Assembly (NCBI RefSeq): GCF_009857445.1
Contig: NZ_WWCN01000022.1
Location: 1 to 64,000 of the forward strand
Reading direction: 5' to 3'
Origin: Duganella flavida
GTDB lineage: Bacteria > Pseudomonadota > Gammaproteobacteria > Burkholderiales > Burkholderiaceae_D
DNA length: 64,000 bases
Position 1 is the first letter of the stretch. Each line of letters starts with the position of its first letter. Below the pieces are notes generated by a model, which saw nothing but the letters and a program-made list of their open reading frames with translations, was not told the origin of the DNA and searched no databases. The position numbers and the translations under genes are program-made. Below are positions 31,805 through 41,032 of the stretch, piece after piece.

Positions 31805-32658
31805 TTGGATTCTTTACTAGAAGTGGATGGCGCGCCATGCGCCGCAAAATCGGAAATCGCTGCCACCGAGGTATCGACAACGCGCTGCACGCCAAGCTTG
31901 CCCAATTCGGCAGTGGCGCGGCGCGCGTCACCGCGCACGCCGTCGCTCACGGTCGGCGATGGGCCGCGCGCCAGCGCTTCGGTGCGCACCAGGGATTTAT
32001 CGGTTGCCAGCATCAGGGCCGCATCGGCAAGACCGGCATGCAAGCCGATTTCAGCCTTGCTGTAGCCGCGCTTTTCGAGATCGGTGACGTAAGCCTCCTG
32101 CGTGACGTCGTAGTAAGCCAGCAGTGCCAGCGCGCCAGCCTTGCCGTCCTTGGCCCACGCCTTGTTCAGGCGTTGCGCCACCCGCGTTTCGCTTTTCTGG
32201 TAGCCGCCATGATCGCCGATCAGGACGATGTGGCGGAAGCCGTGCTGGCGCAGGCTCTGGCCCGCCGCGAACAGCAGGTCTTCAAAAGTGGATTCAGGGA
32301 TCGACAGCGTGCCGGCGAACTTCATATGGCCTGCGGGCGGCGTAATGCTGCCTTCCGGGACGTAGGACACCACCGGCGCCACCACCGCATTGCCCAGCTT
32401 TTGCGCGATCATTCGCGCCAGCACGGTGGCGCGCACATTGTGCTTGCCCAACGCGATATACGGGCCGCTTTGCTCGGTGCCGCCGATGGGAATGATCACG
32501 GTGGTCGCGCCGGCGTCAATGCGCGCGCGCAGTTCGGTGCTGGTCATTTCTTCCAGCATGACCGGCGCATCGGCGGACGACGCGACGGCGGCAGCGGAGG
32601 CCATCAACATGCAAGCGGCAAGCGCCGCAAGGAATCTCAAGTCAGGCATAAGCATCAT
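31801..32658 (-). CDS. Exported creatininase-family protein with variant metal site
   Basis: 285 residues with a signal peptide (RFLAALAACMLMASAAAVAS). Creatininase fold blocks: VIIPIGGTEQSGPYIALGKH, VSYVPEGSITPPAGHMKFAG, GFRHIVLIGDHGGYQKSETR. The usual family signature is E-x-H-G-P-H-L-P-L-G-T-D; here the first His is Ser and the Asp is His (E-Q-S-G-P-Y-I-A-L-G-K-H). Relatives with GKHN instead of GTD are common in exported subgroups, as far as I recall. The family hydrolyses creatinine or amide/formamide bonds and includes the mycofactocin peptidase MftE. First gene of the coupled four-gene unit; substrate unknown. Confidence 0.82.
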   Translation of the reverse strand: MMLMPDLRFLAALAACMLMASAAAVASSADAPVMLEEMTSTELRARIDAGATTVIIPIGGTEQSGPYIALGKHNVRATVLARMIAQKLGNAVVAPVVSYVPEGSITPPAGHMKFAGTLSIPESTFEDLLFAAGQSLRQHGFRHIVLIGDHGGYQKSETRVAQRLNKAWAKDGKAGALALLAYYDVTQEAYVTDLEKRGYSKAEIGLHAGLADAALMLATDKSLVRTEALARGPSPTVSDGVRGDARRATAELGKLGVQRVVDTSVAAISDFAAHGAPSTSSKESK

Positions 32659-32663
32659 CTAAC

Positions 32664-32701
32664 AAAAAAGGCGGACTGCCGTTACGCTAGTCCGCCTTTA
32701 T
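32664..32701 (-). terminator. Intrinsic terminator of rimO
   Basis: AAAGGCGGACT (32667-32677) and AGTCCGCCTTT (32689-32699) form an 11-bp stem; on the minus strand it is followed by a run of six T. It ends the rimO transcript 20 bp after its stop. Confidence 0.85.
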
Positions 32702-32718
32702 TATAGTGGATGAATCGC

Positions 32719-34110
32719 TTAAAGCGCCTCACCCCACATGTCATGTGCATCCGAAGTCGTGATTTTCACGTCAACGAACTGGCCAACCACCAGCTTCTTG
32801 TGCGGTTCGAATGGTGGCTTGACGTACACCACGCCATCGATTTCCGGCGCGTCTGCGGCCGAGCGACCTACACCACCGGTGCGGTTGACTTCATCAATCA
32901 GCACGCGCATGGTCTTGCCGACCTTCGCTTTCAGGCGCGCTTTCGAGATTTCTTCCTGCAGCAGCATAACGCGGCCGCGGCGCTCTTCGCGCACTTCTTC
33001 CGGCACTGGATTGGCCAGTTCATTGGCGGTTGCGCCTTCTACCGGCGAGTAGGCGAAGCAACCCAGGCGGTCGATCTGCGCTTCTTTCAGGAAGTCCAGC
33101 AGGTACTCGAATTCCGCTTCGGTCTCGCCAGGGAAGCCGGCGATGAAGGTCGAGCGGATGGTCAGGTCCGGATTCATCTTGCGCCATGCGAGGATGCGGT
33201 CCAGGTTTTTCTCGCCGCTGGCCGGACGCTTCATGCGCTTCAGCACATCAGGATGCGCGTGCTGCATCGGGATGTCGAGGTAAGGCAGGATATGCTCGCC
33301 CATCAGCGGGATCACCTGGTCCACGTGCGGGTATGGGTAGACGTAGTGCATACGCACCCACGCGCCGTAGGACTTGGCCAGCTCGCCCAGTGCTTCCATC
33401 AGCTGCGTCATGTGGGTCTTGATTGGACGGCCGTTCCAGAAACCGGTGCGGAACTTGACGTCCACGCCGTAGGCCGAGGTGTCCTGCGAGATCACCAGCA
33501 GTTCCTTCACGCCCGACTTGAACAGGTTCCCCGCTTCCAGCAGCAGTTCGCCGATAGGACGCGACACCAGGTCGCCGCGCATCGATGGAATGATGCAGAA
33601 CGAGCAGCGGTGATTGCAGCCTTCCGAGATTTTCAGGTAGGCGTAGTGCTTCGGCGTCAGCTTGATGCCTTGCGGCGGAATCAGGTCGATGAATGGCTCG
33701 TGCGGTTTAGGCAGGTGCAAGTGCACCGAGTCCATCACCTCGCCCAGCGCATGCGGCCCGGTGACGGCCAGCACTTTCGGGTGGATCTTGGTGATCAGGT
33801 CCGTACCGTCGGCGTCCTTCTTGGCGCCCAGGCAGCCGGTCACAATCACCTTGCCGTTTTCGGCCAGCGCTTCGCCGATGGCGTCCAGCGATTCCTGCAC
33901 GGCGGCGTCAATGAAGCCGCAGGTATTGACGATCACCAGGTCGGCGCCGTCGTAGGATTTAGCGGTCTCGTAACCTTCAGCGCGCAGCTGGGTCAGGATC
34001 TGTTCAGAGTCGACCAGCGCTTTAGGGCAGCCGAGCGATACGAAGCCCACTTTAGGTGCTGGCGCGCCGGCGGCTGGCTTAGGAAGACGGGAGAGTGGTT
34101 GCGATTGCAT
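32719..34110 (-). CDS. rimO: Ribosomal protein S12 methylthiotransferase
   Basis: 463 residues. Radical-SAM enzyme that adds a methylthio group to Asp89 of ribosomal protein S12. Order: UPF0004 domain with VGFVSLGCPKALVDSEQILT and VNTCGFIDAAVQES (auxiliary cluster cysteines), radical SAM domain with CNHRCSFCIIPSMRGDLVSR, and a C-terminal TRAM domain (MRVLIDEVNRTGGVGRSAAD onward). An intrinsic terminator follows. A -10 candidate lies at 34153-34158. Divergent from the LacI-type gene. Confidence 0.95.
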   Translation of the reverse strand: MQSQPLSRLPKPAAGAPAPKVGFVSLGCPKALVDSEQILTQLRAEGYETAKSYDGADLVIVNTCGFIDAAVQESLDAIGEALAENGKVIVTGCLGAKKDADGTDLITKIHPKVLAVTGPHALGEVMDSVHLHLPKPHEPFIDLIPPQGIKLTPKHYAYLKISEGCNHRCSFCIIPSMRGDLVSRPIGELLLEAGNLFKSGVKELLVISQDTSAYGVDVKFRTGFWNGRPIKTHMTQLMEALGELAKSYGAWVRMHYVYPYPHVDQVIPLMGEHILPYLDIPMQHAHPDVLKRMKRPASGEKNLDRILAWRKMNPDLTIRSTFIAGFPGETEAEFEYLLDFLKEAQIDRLGCFAYSPVEGATANELANPVPEEVREERRGRVMLLQEEISKARLKAKVGKTMRVLIDEVNRTGGVGRSAADAPEIDGVVYVKPPFEPHKKLVVGQFVDVKITTSDAHDMWGEAL

Positions 34111-34152
34111 GATGGTTGCTTAAAACGTCACAAAGATTACGAGCAATCGACG

Positions 34153-34158
34153 ATTATA
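34153..34158 (-). promoter_or_regulatory. Candidate -10 element of rimO
   Basis: TATAAT on the minus strand, 42 bases upstream of the ATG at 34110. The -35 is weak (TTAAGT at 16 bp). Confidence 0.35.
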
Positions 34159-34204
34159 CCATGTTAGGATATGGACTTAACGCCTCATTGTTATAGGAGA
34201 TTGT

Positions 34205-35212
34205 GTGGCAACACTGAAAGACGTCGCAATGCTCGCCGGTGTAGGCATGTCGACAGCATCGCGCGCCATTTCAGGCGCCGGCCCGGTATCGGCCGAGGCG
34301 ATGAAAAAAGTCCAAGCCGCCATCGAACAACTGAACTTCCGCCCTTCTTCCATCGGCCGCTCGCTATCGGCGCAGTCGCTGGGCATGATCGGAATTTTCG
34401 CCCCCTCCTTCTTCGGCGCCTACTACGGCACCATCCTTAAACAAACTGACATCGAACTACGCGCCATGCGCCGCCACGTGGTGGTGGCTACCGGTTGCGG
34501 CGACGGCACGCCGCGCGAGGAAGCGATTGAAGCGGTCAAGTTTTTGATCGGCCGCGATTGCGACGGCATCGTGGTGCTGGGCCACGACCTGCTCGACGAA
34601 GACATGCAGATGCTGCACAAGATGCACCCGAAGATGGCGTTCCTGAACCGCCGCAGCACAGAGCTGGAGTCGTCGTCGTTCTGCCCCGACCACCATCACG
34701 GCGGCGAGCTGGCGGCGCGCACCTTGCTGGATGCGGGACACCGGCAACTGGCGGTGATTTCCGGCCCGACTGGCACCTCGGACAATGAAGAGCGCTTGCG
34801 TGGCTTCTTCGACGAGCTGGCGCGGCACGGCATTGCGCGCGATGCAGTGCGTTTGATTCCGTCGGACTTCTCACGCGAAGGTGGCTTCGCCGCGACGCAG
34901 CAACTAATTAATGAAGGCCGCAGTTTCACTGGCCTGTTCTGCGCCAATGATGAAATGGCGATCGGCTCGATGTCCTGCTTCCACCGCGCTGGCATCAGTG
35001 TACCGAAGGACGTGTCCATCATCGGCTATGACGATGACTATTCGGCAGAATTCTCGTCGCCAGGCCTGACCTCCGTGCGCATCCCTATGCAGCAGCTGAC
35101 GCAGAATGCGGTGCGCTGGCTGCTGAATATGTGCTACGGCACCCAGCACGAAATCACGCGCGAGTTCCCGGTGACGGTGACTCGCCGTGGTTCGCTGGCC
35201 GCGCCGGCCTAG
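34205..35212 (+). CDS. LacI-family transcriptional regulator
   Basis: 335 residues from a GTG at 34205 with AGGAG five bases upstream. HTH and hinge: ATLKDVAMLAGVGMSTASRA, ISGAGPVSAEAMKKVQAAIE, NFRPSSIGRSLSAQS. The periplasmic-binding-like effector domain follows (MIGIFAPSFFGAYYGTILKQ; AISGPTGTSDNEERLRGF as VISGPTGTSDNEERLRGF; DVSIIGYDDDYSAEFSSPGL). It likely controls sugar genes and responds to a sugar ligand. No sugar gene is adjacent; the only sugar-uptake locus in the window is 25 kb away and carries a LacI-type operator. The stop overlaps the convergent outer-membrane factor gene by four bases. Confidence 0.88.
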   Translation: MATLKDVAMLAGVGMSTASRAISGAGPVSAEAMKKVQAAIEQLNFRPSSIGRSLSAQSLGMIGIFAPSFFGAYYGTILKQTDIELRAMRRHVVVATGCGDGTPREEAIEAVKFLIGRDCDGIVVLGHDLLDEDMQMLHKMHPKMAFLNRRSTELESSSFCPDHHHGGELAARTLLDAGHRQLAVISGPTGTSDNEERLRGFFDELARHGIARDAVRLIPSDFSREGGFAATQQLINEGRSFTGLFCANDEMAIGSMSCFHRAGISVPKDVSIIGYDDDYSAEFSSPGLTSVRIPMQQLTQNAVRWLLNMCYGTQHEITREFPVTVTRRGSLAAPA

Positions 35213-36678
35213 CCTTCCGCCTTGCTCCAGCCACCGCCCAGTGCCTGGAACAAGGCCACAGTGTCGGCATAGCGCGCCGCTTCCGCCTGAATGCGCGCCA
35301 ATACGGCCTGCTGGTAAGCCAATTCTGCTTGCAGTACTGCCGGCTGGCCGATTGCGCCGGCCTGCCGCTGCTTCTGAGCGATGGTGAGGCTGCGCCCAGC
35401 CGCCTGCTCAGCCGCCGTCAAGGCGCGCAGTGCGCGGCTATCGGCTTCAATCGCATACAGCGTATCGGCCACGTTCTGGAATGCCGACAGCACCACGCCG
35501 CGGTACTGCGCCGCTGCCTGGTCGTAGCTGGCTTCCGCCGCCAGCTGCTGGTGTTTCAGCGCGCCGCCATGGAACAATGGCTGCACCAGATCTGCACCGA
35601 TACTCCAGAATCCCGTGCCAGCGCTAAACAGCGTGCCCGCGCTCAAAGCCGAACTGCCCAGCGTCGACGTCAGGTTGATGTTCGGCAGGCGCGCGGCGCG
35701 CGCCACGCCTACCTGCGCACTGGCTGCGTGCAGCTGCGCTTCGGAGGCGCGGATGTCGGGGCGCTGCTCCAGTAGTTGGGCCGGCACGCTGAGTGGCAAT
35801 TGCTCCGGCAAGCGCAGCGTGGCATAGGTCATGTGCTGCGTGACGCCGTCGCTGGGAAGACGGCCAGCCAGTACGGCTAGCAAGTCGCGCTGCTGCGCCA
35901 TTTGTTTTTCCAGCGGCGGCAAGGTAGCTTCCGTTTGCGCCAGCAAGGCTTCCTGTGCGGCGACATCAGCTGCACCCAGTTGGCCAGCGCGCTGCTGCTT
36001 GCGGACTGCATCCAGCTGCTTGCGGGCGTTGTCCACCAGCGTGCGCGTTGCGTCCAGTTGGGCGTGCAGCGAAGCTTCCGTAATCGCGGCGAGCACCAGG
36101 TTGGAGGTCAGCGTCAGGCGCGCAGCGTCGCGCTGGAAGCGCACCACGTCGGTTTGCGCGTCGGCGGCTTCCAATGTGCGGCGGGTGCCGCCGAAGACGT
36201 CCGGCGAGTACGCGATGTTCAGTTGCGCGGTATGCAGCGAGTACAAATTCGCGCCTGATGACGCGGATGTGGCCACCGGATCGGCGAACTTCTGGCGCGT
36301 CGGCTGCAAGTGCAAGTCGACGCTCGGCATCAGCGCGCCGCGCTGGGCGGCGGCAGTTTCGCGCGCGGCGCGCAGGCCCGCTTCCGCCGCTTGCAGATCG
36401 GGATTGGCGGCCAGCGCGGCGTCCACCAGCGCATTCAGTTCATCGGAGCCAAACAGCGTCCACCAGCGCGATGATACGTCCTGGCCGACGGTATAGCGCT
36501 GGTCGGCGACGTCGGCCAGCGGTTCGGCGGTGTAGCGGTCCAACGCTGCGCCCGATGCCGACACCGGGACGGTTGGACGGATATAATCAGGACCGGCCGC
36601 GCAGCCGGACAGCAGTGCAGCCAACGATGCGGCCAGCAGTCCAAGCGCTGGCGCCGCAGGTACAAATTTTTTGATCAC
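35209..36678 (-). CDS. RND efflux outer membrane lipoprotein (NodT family), pump 1
   Basis: 489 residues. Lipoprotein signal with lipobox LLSGCAAGPDYIRPTVPV. Two repeated TolC-like halves carry SRWWTLFGSDELNALVDAAL, ANPDLQAAEAGLRAARETAA, RPDIRASEAQLHAASAQVG and ARAARLPNINLTSTLGSSAL. It forms the outer-membrane exit duct of the pump. The start overlaps the permease stop by four bases. Last gene of the adaptor-permease-duct operon. Confidence 0.92.
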   Translation of the reverse strand: MIKKFVPAAPALGLLAASLAALLSGCAAGPDYIRPTVPVSASGAALDRYTAEPLADVADQRYTVGQDVSSRWWTLFGSDELNALVDAALAANPDLQAAEAGLRAARETAAAQRGALMPSVDLHLQPTRQKFADPVATSASSGANLYSLHTAQLNIAYSPDVFGGTRRTLEAADAQTDVVRFQRDAARLTLTSNLVLAAITEASLHAQLDATRTLVDNARKQLDAVRKQQRAGQLGAADVAAQEALLAQTEATLPPLEKQMAQQRDLLAVLAGRLPSDGVTQHMTYATLRLPEQLPLSVPAQLLEQRPDIRASEAQLHAASAQVGVARAARLPNINLTSTLGSSALSAGTLFSAGTGFWSIGADLVQPLFHGGALKHQQLAAEASYDQAAAQYRGVVLSAFQNVADTLYAIEADSRALRALTAAEQAAGRSLTIAQKQRQAGAIGQPAVLQAELAYQQAVLARIQAEAARYADTVALFQALGGGWSKAEG

Positions 36679-39600
36679 AGGTGTTCTCCTTCCACCGCAT
36701 CCAGCGTCACCTTGCCATCAGGCGGGGCGCGGCGTGCGACGCGGTCTTCAATCAGGTAATACAAAGCAGGCAGCAGTACCAGCGTCAGCACGGTAGCCGT
36801 CACCAGGCCGCCCACCACTACGGTGGCCAGTGGACGCTGTACGTCGCTGCCCAAACCATGCGCCATCGCCGCAGGCACCAGGCCAAGCGCCGCAACCGTC
36901 GCAGTGGTCAGCACAGGACGCACGCGTTCGCGCGCAGCGTTGATGACGGAGGTGCGCAGATCGTCCGGCAGCAGCTTGCGCCAGCGATTCAGGTTAGCCA
37001 GCATCACCACCGCGTTCAGCACCGAGACGCCAAACAGCGCAATGAAGCCCACCGCCGACGACACGTTCAATGTCATACCGCGCATTTGCAGCGCCACCAG
37101 CCCGCCCAGCAGCGACAACGGCACCGCCATCAAAATCAGGCCAGGCTGGCGCAGGTTGCCGAACTCCGAGAACAGCATGACAAACATCAGCACCAGCACG
37201 GCAGGCACGATCACCGCCAGGCGTGCCTGCGCGCGCTTTTGGTTCTCGAACTGGCCGCCCCAGGTGATCTGGTAGCGCGCGTGGTCGTACGGTACTTCAT
37301 GCTCGATGCGCGACTGTGCTTCTTCCAGGAAGGACGACAGGTCGCGGCCGCGCAAGTTGGTGCGCACGGTCAGGTGACGGCGGTTCATCTCACGCGTGAT
37401 GGTGGTCTCGCCTTCCGACAAGCGGATGTGCGCCACCTGCGCCAGCGCCACGTGCGCGCCGTTGGCTGCATTCAGCACCAGATCACCGATGGCCTGCGGG
37501 TTGTTACGCGTATTGCCGCTGAAGCGCGCCGCAACGTCGTAGCTGCGGTCATCCACGAACACCTGCGCTACCGGGCTGCCACCAATACCGGTCTGGATCA
37601 GCGTCATCACGTCGGACACGTTGATGCCGAGGCGCGCAGCAGCGGCGCGGTCCACATCAATCCGTACCTGTGGCAACGGCGGCTCCTGGTCGATGATCAC
37701 GTCTTCCGCGCCCGGCACGGTACGCAGCAAACGCTCAACAGCGCTGGCCAGCTTGCGGGTCTGGTGGAAGTCCTCGCCATACACTTTCACTACCAGGTCG
37801 CTGTGCGCGCCGGCCAGTTTATCCAGCACGCCATCGATCATCGGCTGCGAGAAGCCGACATCGGTACGCGGCAGCTCGCGGAAGCGCGCGGCCAGCTTGT
37901 CGATCAGGTCTTGCTTGCTCATGCCCGACGGCCATTCGCTGTACGGATGCAAAGTCACCGCGCATTCGATGTGCGATGGCGTGAACGGGTCGGTGCCTTC
38001 GTCGTTACGGCCAAGCTGCGTGACCACGTGGGCCACTTGCGGTTCTTTCAGCGTTTCTGCCCGCAGCGCGTCGGCCATCTGGGTGGCCTTGGTCAGTGAA
38101 ATCCCCGGCGGCAGCGTTACTTGCAGCCAGATCGAGCCTTCATCCAGCGTCGGCAGGAAGTCGCGGCCAATGGCGCCGCCCAGCACAATCACACCTGCCA
38201 GCGTGGCGCCGGCCAACACCAGCACCAGCCGCGATTTACCTACCAGCCGTTGCAACAACGCTTCGTAGCGCGGCATCAGCCATTCCAGCAGCGGATTGTG
38301 GAAAATCTTGCGCGGCTTGCGGAAGGCCCAGAAGGCCATGCCCGGAATCAGCATCATCGTCATCAACAGAGCGCCCAGCAGCGCGAAGCCCACGGCAAAC
38401 GCCATCGGCGAAAACAGTTTGTACTCGATGCGCTGGAAAGCAAACAGCGGCAGGTAGGCGATCATGATGACCAGCATGCCGAAGAAGGTTGGACGCATCA
38501 CTTGCAAGGTCGCCTTCATCGCATCCTTGCCGGACATCAGGCCGTCCGGCTGCTCCTCGCGTTTGCGCAGGATACTCTCCAGCACAAAGATAGCGCCGTC
38601 GACAATGATGCCGAAGTCGATCGCGCCCAGCGACAGCAAGTTGGCCGGAATTTTAAAATGCTGCATCAGGATAAAGGCGAACATCAGCGATACCGGAATC
38701 GCCGCCGCCGCGATCAGCGCCGCGCGTGGGCTGCCGAGGAACAGCACCAGCACCAGCGTCACCAGCACCACGCCTTCGACCAGCGTCTTGCCGACTGTAT
38801 GCACGGTGGCGTCCACCAGCGTGCTGCGGTCCATGTATGGCACCACCTTGACACCTTTCGGCAGCAGATGGTCGTTCAGGTCCTGCACTGCTTCGTGCAC
38901 GCCGGCGATCACGCGCGACGGATTCTCATTCTTCAGCAGCAGCACAATGCCGGACACGGTGTCGGACACATTGTCCTTGCCCAGCACACCGTGGCGTTCC
39001 TGATTGCCCAGCGTGACATTGCCCAGATCCTTCACCAGCACAGGCACGCCATCCTTCTGTGTGACGACGATATTGCCCAGGTCATCGAGGCTGTGGATCA
39101 AGCCCACGCCGCGCACTACCAGCCCTTGCTCGCCGCGCGTTAGCACACTACCGCCGGCATTGGCGTTGTTGGCGGCGATGGCTTGCGTAATCTGCGCCAG
39201 CGACAGGTTGTACTTGGACAGTTTGGCCGGATCAAACTCCAGCAGGAACTGCGTAGTCAGGCCGCCGAAATTACTGACATCGACCACGCCCGCTGCCTGT
39301 TTCAGGCGTGGGATCACTTTCCACTTCTGCAGTTCGGACAGATCGCGCAGGTCGTGCGTCTTCGATTCCAGCGTGTAGCGGTAAATCTCGCCGATTGGCG
39401 AGGTCAGTGGATCCAGCGTCGGCTGCGCGCCGTAAGGCAGGCTGACGCCGGAGATACGCTCCTGTAAACGCTGGCGCGACCAGTAATCTTCGGCGCCGTC
39501 CTGGAATACCACGGTAATCAGCGACAGGCCGAAGGTCGACTTCGAGCGCATCACGTGCATGCCGGGCGTGCCCATGATCTCGCGCTCCAGCGGGATGGTA

Positions 39601-39794
39601 ATCTGCTGCTCGACTTCTTCAGCGGCCAGGCCATTGACCTGCGTGACTACCTGCGAAGTAGTGTCAGCGATATCTGGATAAGCCTCCAGCGGCAGCTGCG
39701 TCCAGCAGTAAGCGCCATACAGCGCCACCATCAGGAAAATCAGCGAAACAATGCCCCGGCGGTTAAAGCACAGGGTAACCAGGCGCTCAATCAT
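36675..39794 (-). CDS. RND efflux permease, heavy-metal (CzcA/CusA) type, pump 1
   Basis: 1039 residues, the length of a full RND proton antiporter with 12 membrane helices and two large periplasmic loops. N-terminus MIERLVTLCFNRRGIVSLIF; PLEAYPDIADTTSQVVTQVN and QQITIPLEREIMGTPGMHV are typical of the heavy-metal subfamily. TM4 has DFGIIVDGAIFVLESIL, carrying the Asp of the proton relay. Metal specificity (Co/Zn/Cd versus Cu/Ag) cannot be assigned from what I see. It overlaps the adaptor gene by eight bases and the duct gene by four. Divergent from an OmpR-type two-component system. Confidence 0.92.
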   Translation of the reverse strand: MIERLVTLCFNRRGIVSLIFLMVALYGAYCWTQLPLEAYPDIADTTSQVVTQVNGLAAEEVEQQITIPLEREIMGTPGMHVMRSKSTFGLSLITVVFQDGAEDYWSRQRLQERISGVSLPYGAQPTLDPLTSPIGEIYRYTLESKTHDLRDLSELQKWKVIPRLKQAAGVVDVSNFGGLTTQFLLEFDPAKLSKYNLSLAQITQAIAANNANAGGSVLTRGEQGLVVRGVGLIHSLDDLGNIVVTQKDGVPVLVKDLGNVTLGNQERHGVLGKDNVSDTVSGIVLLLKNENPSRVIAGVHEAVQDLNDHLLPKGVKVVPYMDRSTLVDATVHTVGKTLVEGVVLVTLVLVLFLGSPRAALIAAAAIPVSLMFAFILMQHFKIPANLLSLGAIDFGIIVDGAIFVLESILRKREEQPDGLMSGKDAMKATLQVMRPTFFGMLVIMIAYLPLFAFQRIEYKLFSPMAFAVGFALLGALLMTMMLIPGMAFWAFRKPRKIFHNPLLEWLMPRYEALLQRLVGKSRLVLVLAGATLAGVIVLGGAIGRDFLPTLDEGSIWLQVTLPPGISLTKATQMADALRAETLKEPQVAHVVTQLGRNDEGTDPFTPSHIECAVTLHPYSEWPSGMSKQDLIDKLAARFRELPRTDVGFSQPMIDGVLDKLAGAHSDLVVKVYGEDFHQTRKLASAVERLLRTVPGAEDVIIDQEPPLPQVRIDVDRAAAARLGINVSDVMTLIQTGIGGSPVAQVFVDDRSYDVAARFSGNTRNNPQAIGDLVLNAANGAHVALAQVAHIRLSEGETTITREMNRRHLTVRTNLRGRDLSSFLEEAQSRIEHEVPYDHARYQITWGGQFENQKRAQARLAVIVPAVLVLMFVMLFSEFGNLRQPGLILMAVPLSLLGGLVALQMRGMTLNVSSAVGFIALFGVSVLNAVVMLANLNRWRKLLPDDLRTSVINAARERVRPVLTTATVAALGLVPAAMAHGLGSDVQRPLATVVVGGLVTATVLTLVLLPALYYLIEDRVARRAPPDGKVTLDAVEGEHL

Positions 39795-40929
39795 TCAGCA
39801 GTACTCCATCCTTGACCACAATACGCTCGCCCGCCTTCAGGCCGGCCAACACTTCCACTTGCTCGCCGATCTGCGCACCCAGCTTCAATTCGCGCGCCTG
39901 GAATTGCCAAGGCTTGACCTCGACAAAGGCGCGACTGGCGAAGCCGCTCTGGATCACGGCGGACATTGGCACCACGATGCCGGAATGGGCACGCGCACGC
40001 AGCGTGGCTTCCGCAAACATGCCAGGCTTGAGGCGGCCATCACGGTTATCGAACGGCAGGCGCACCTTGACCGTGCGGGTGTCGGCGTCCAGCATCTCGC
40101 CCACATAGCCCACCTGCCCTTTCAGCGGTTCGGCATACGCATCAAGCTTGATGCTGGCCTGCTGGCCGACGTACAGCTGCGGCAAATCCTTTTCCTGCGC
40201 ATTGGCGCTGACGAACACGCGCGACAAGTCGGCTACCGTCATCAACGGCGCAGTGGCGTCGTTCCAGTACGCGCCTTCGGCTGCGGCCAGTGCGACCACG
40301 CGGCCGGAGATCGGCGAACGCACCGCCAGCTTGCCCCCGGCGACCGCATTGCCTGCCGCACCGCCGGCCTGCGTGAGGCGGGCAGCGGCACGTGCGGCTT
40401 CGCTCGCGGCTTGTTCGTAGTCGCTTTGCGCCTGTTCCAGATCGCGGCCGGCGGCGATGTCCGCCTTATCCAGCTCGCGCTGGCGTTCCAGATTGCGGCG
40501 CGCCAGCGTCAATGCAGATTGCGCCTTGGTGGCATCCGCGTTGGCTTGCGCGAAATCGGGAGCGTCCATCACAAACAGCACCTCGCCGGCCTTTACCGCA
40601 TCGCCCAGTTGTTTGTTAAGACGGATCACGCGACCGGCCAGCGGCGGCAGTACGCGCACCAGCCGCGCCGGATCGGCTTCCACTGTCGCCGGCAGCACGA
40701 ACGGCGCCTGCACCGATTGATCGACCACGGCCTGCACCACCAGTGAGCGGCGCAGCGGCGATTTTTGCGGCAGTCGCAGCAAATCGCCTTCATGCACCAG
40801 TGCCGGTTCCGGTGCAGGAGTGGATGCTTCGTGCGCCTGCAGGCCGACCACGTTCCAGCCTATCAGCGCTGCGGCGCCAATCGCGAGCGCACAAGGTAGA
40901 TAAAAATTCTTCAACGTTGTTGTTGTCAT
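39787..40929 (-). CDS. RND efflux periplasmic adaptor, pump 1
   Basis: 380 residues with one N-terminal signal/anchor (CALAIGAAALIGWNVVGLQA). HlyD/CusB-type layout: beta-barrel and lipoyl halves with RLVRVLPPLAGRVIRLNKQL, GDAVKAGEVLFVMDAPDFAQ, a helical hairpin (ALTLARRNLERQRELDKADI) and VRSPISGRVVALAAAEGAYW. The usual His-rich metal-binding N-terminal extension is absent apart from HEGDLL. AAAGGAT precedes the ATG. First gene of pump operon 1, facing the response regulator gene across about 100 bp. Confidence 0.9.
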   Translation of the reverse strand: MTTTTLKNFYLPCALAIGAAALIGWNVVGLQAHEASTPAPEPALVHEGDLLRLPQKSPLRRSLVVQAVVDQSVQAPFVLPATVEADPARLVRVLPPLAGRVIRLNKQLGDAVKAGEVLFVMDAPDFAQANADATKAQSALTLARRNLERQRELDKADIAAGRDLEQAQSDYEQAASEAARAAARLTQAGGAAGNAVAGGKLAVRSPISGRVVALAAAEGAYWNDATAPLMTVADLSRVFVSANAQEKDLPQLYVGQQASIKLDAYAEPLKGQVGYVGEMLDADTRTVKVRLPFDNRDGRLKPGMFAEATLRARAHSGIVVPMSAVIQSGFASRAFVEVKPWQFQARELKLGAQIGEQVEVLAGLKAGERIVVKDGVLLND

Positions 40930-40980
40930 GGCGAGATCCTTTTTAATGCCTGCATATTAGTTATTTTTTGTGCACTGCAT

Positions 40981-40998
40981 CCTGAATTCTTCTTCAGG
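40981..40998. promoter_or_regulatory. Inverted repeat between pump 1 and its two-component genes
   Basis: CCTGAA, six bases, TTCAGG, centred in the divergent intergenic region. Position is suitable for an operator of the adjacent response regulator, but this is inference. Confidence 0.35.
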
Positions 40999-41032
40999 AA
41001 AGGCCGCCGCCAGCACTGCTATACTCTGGGCC

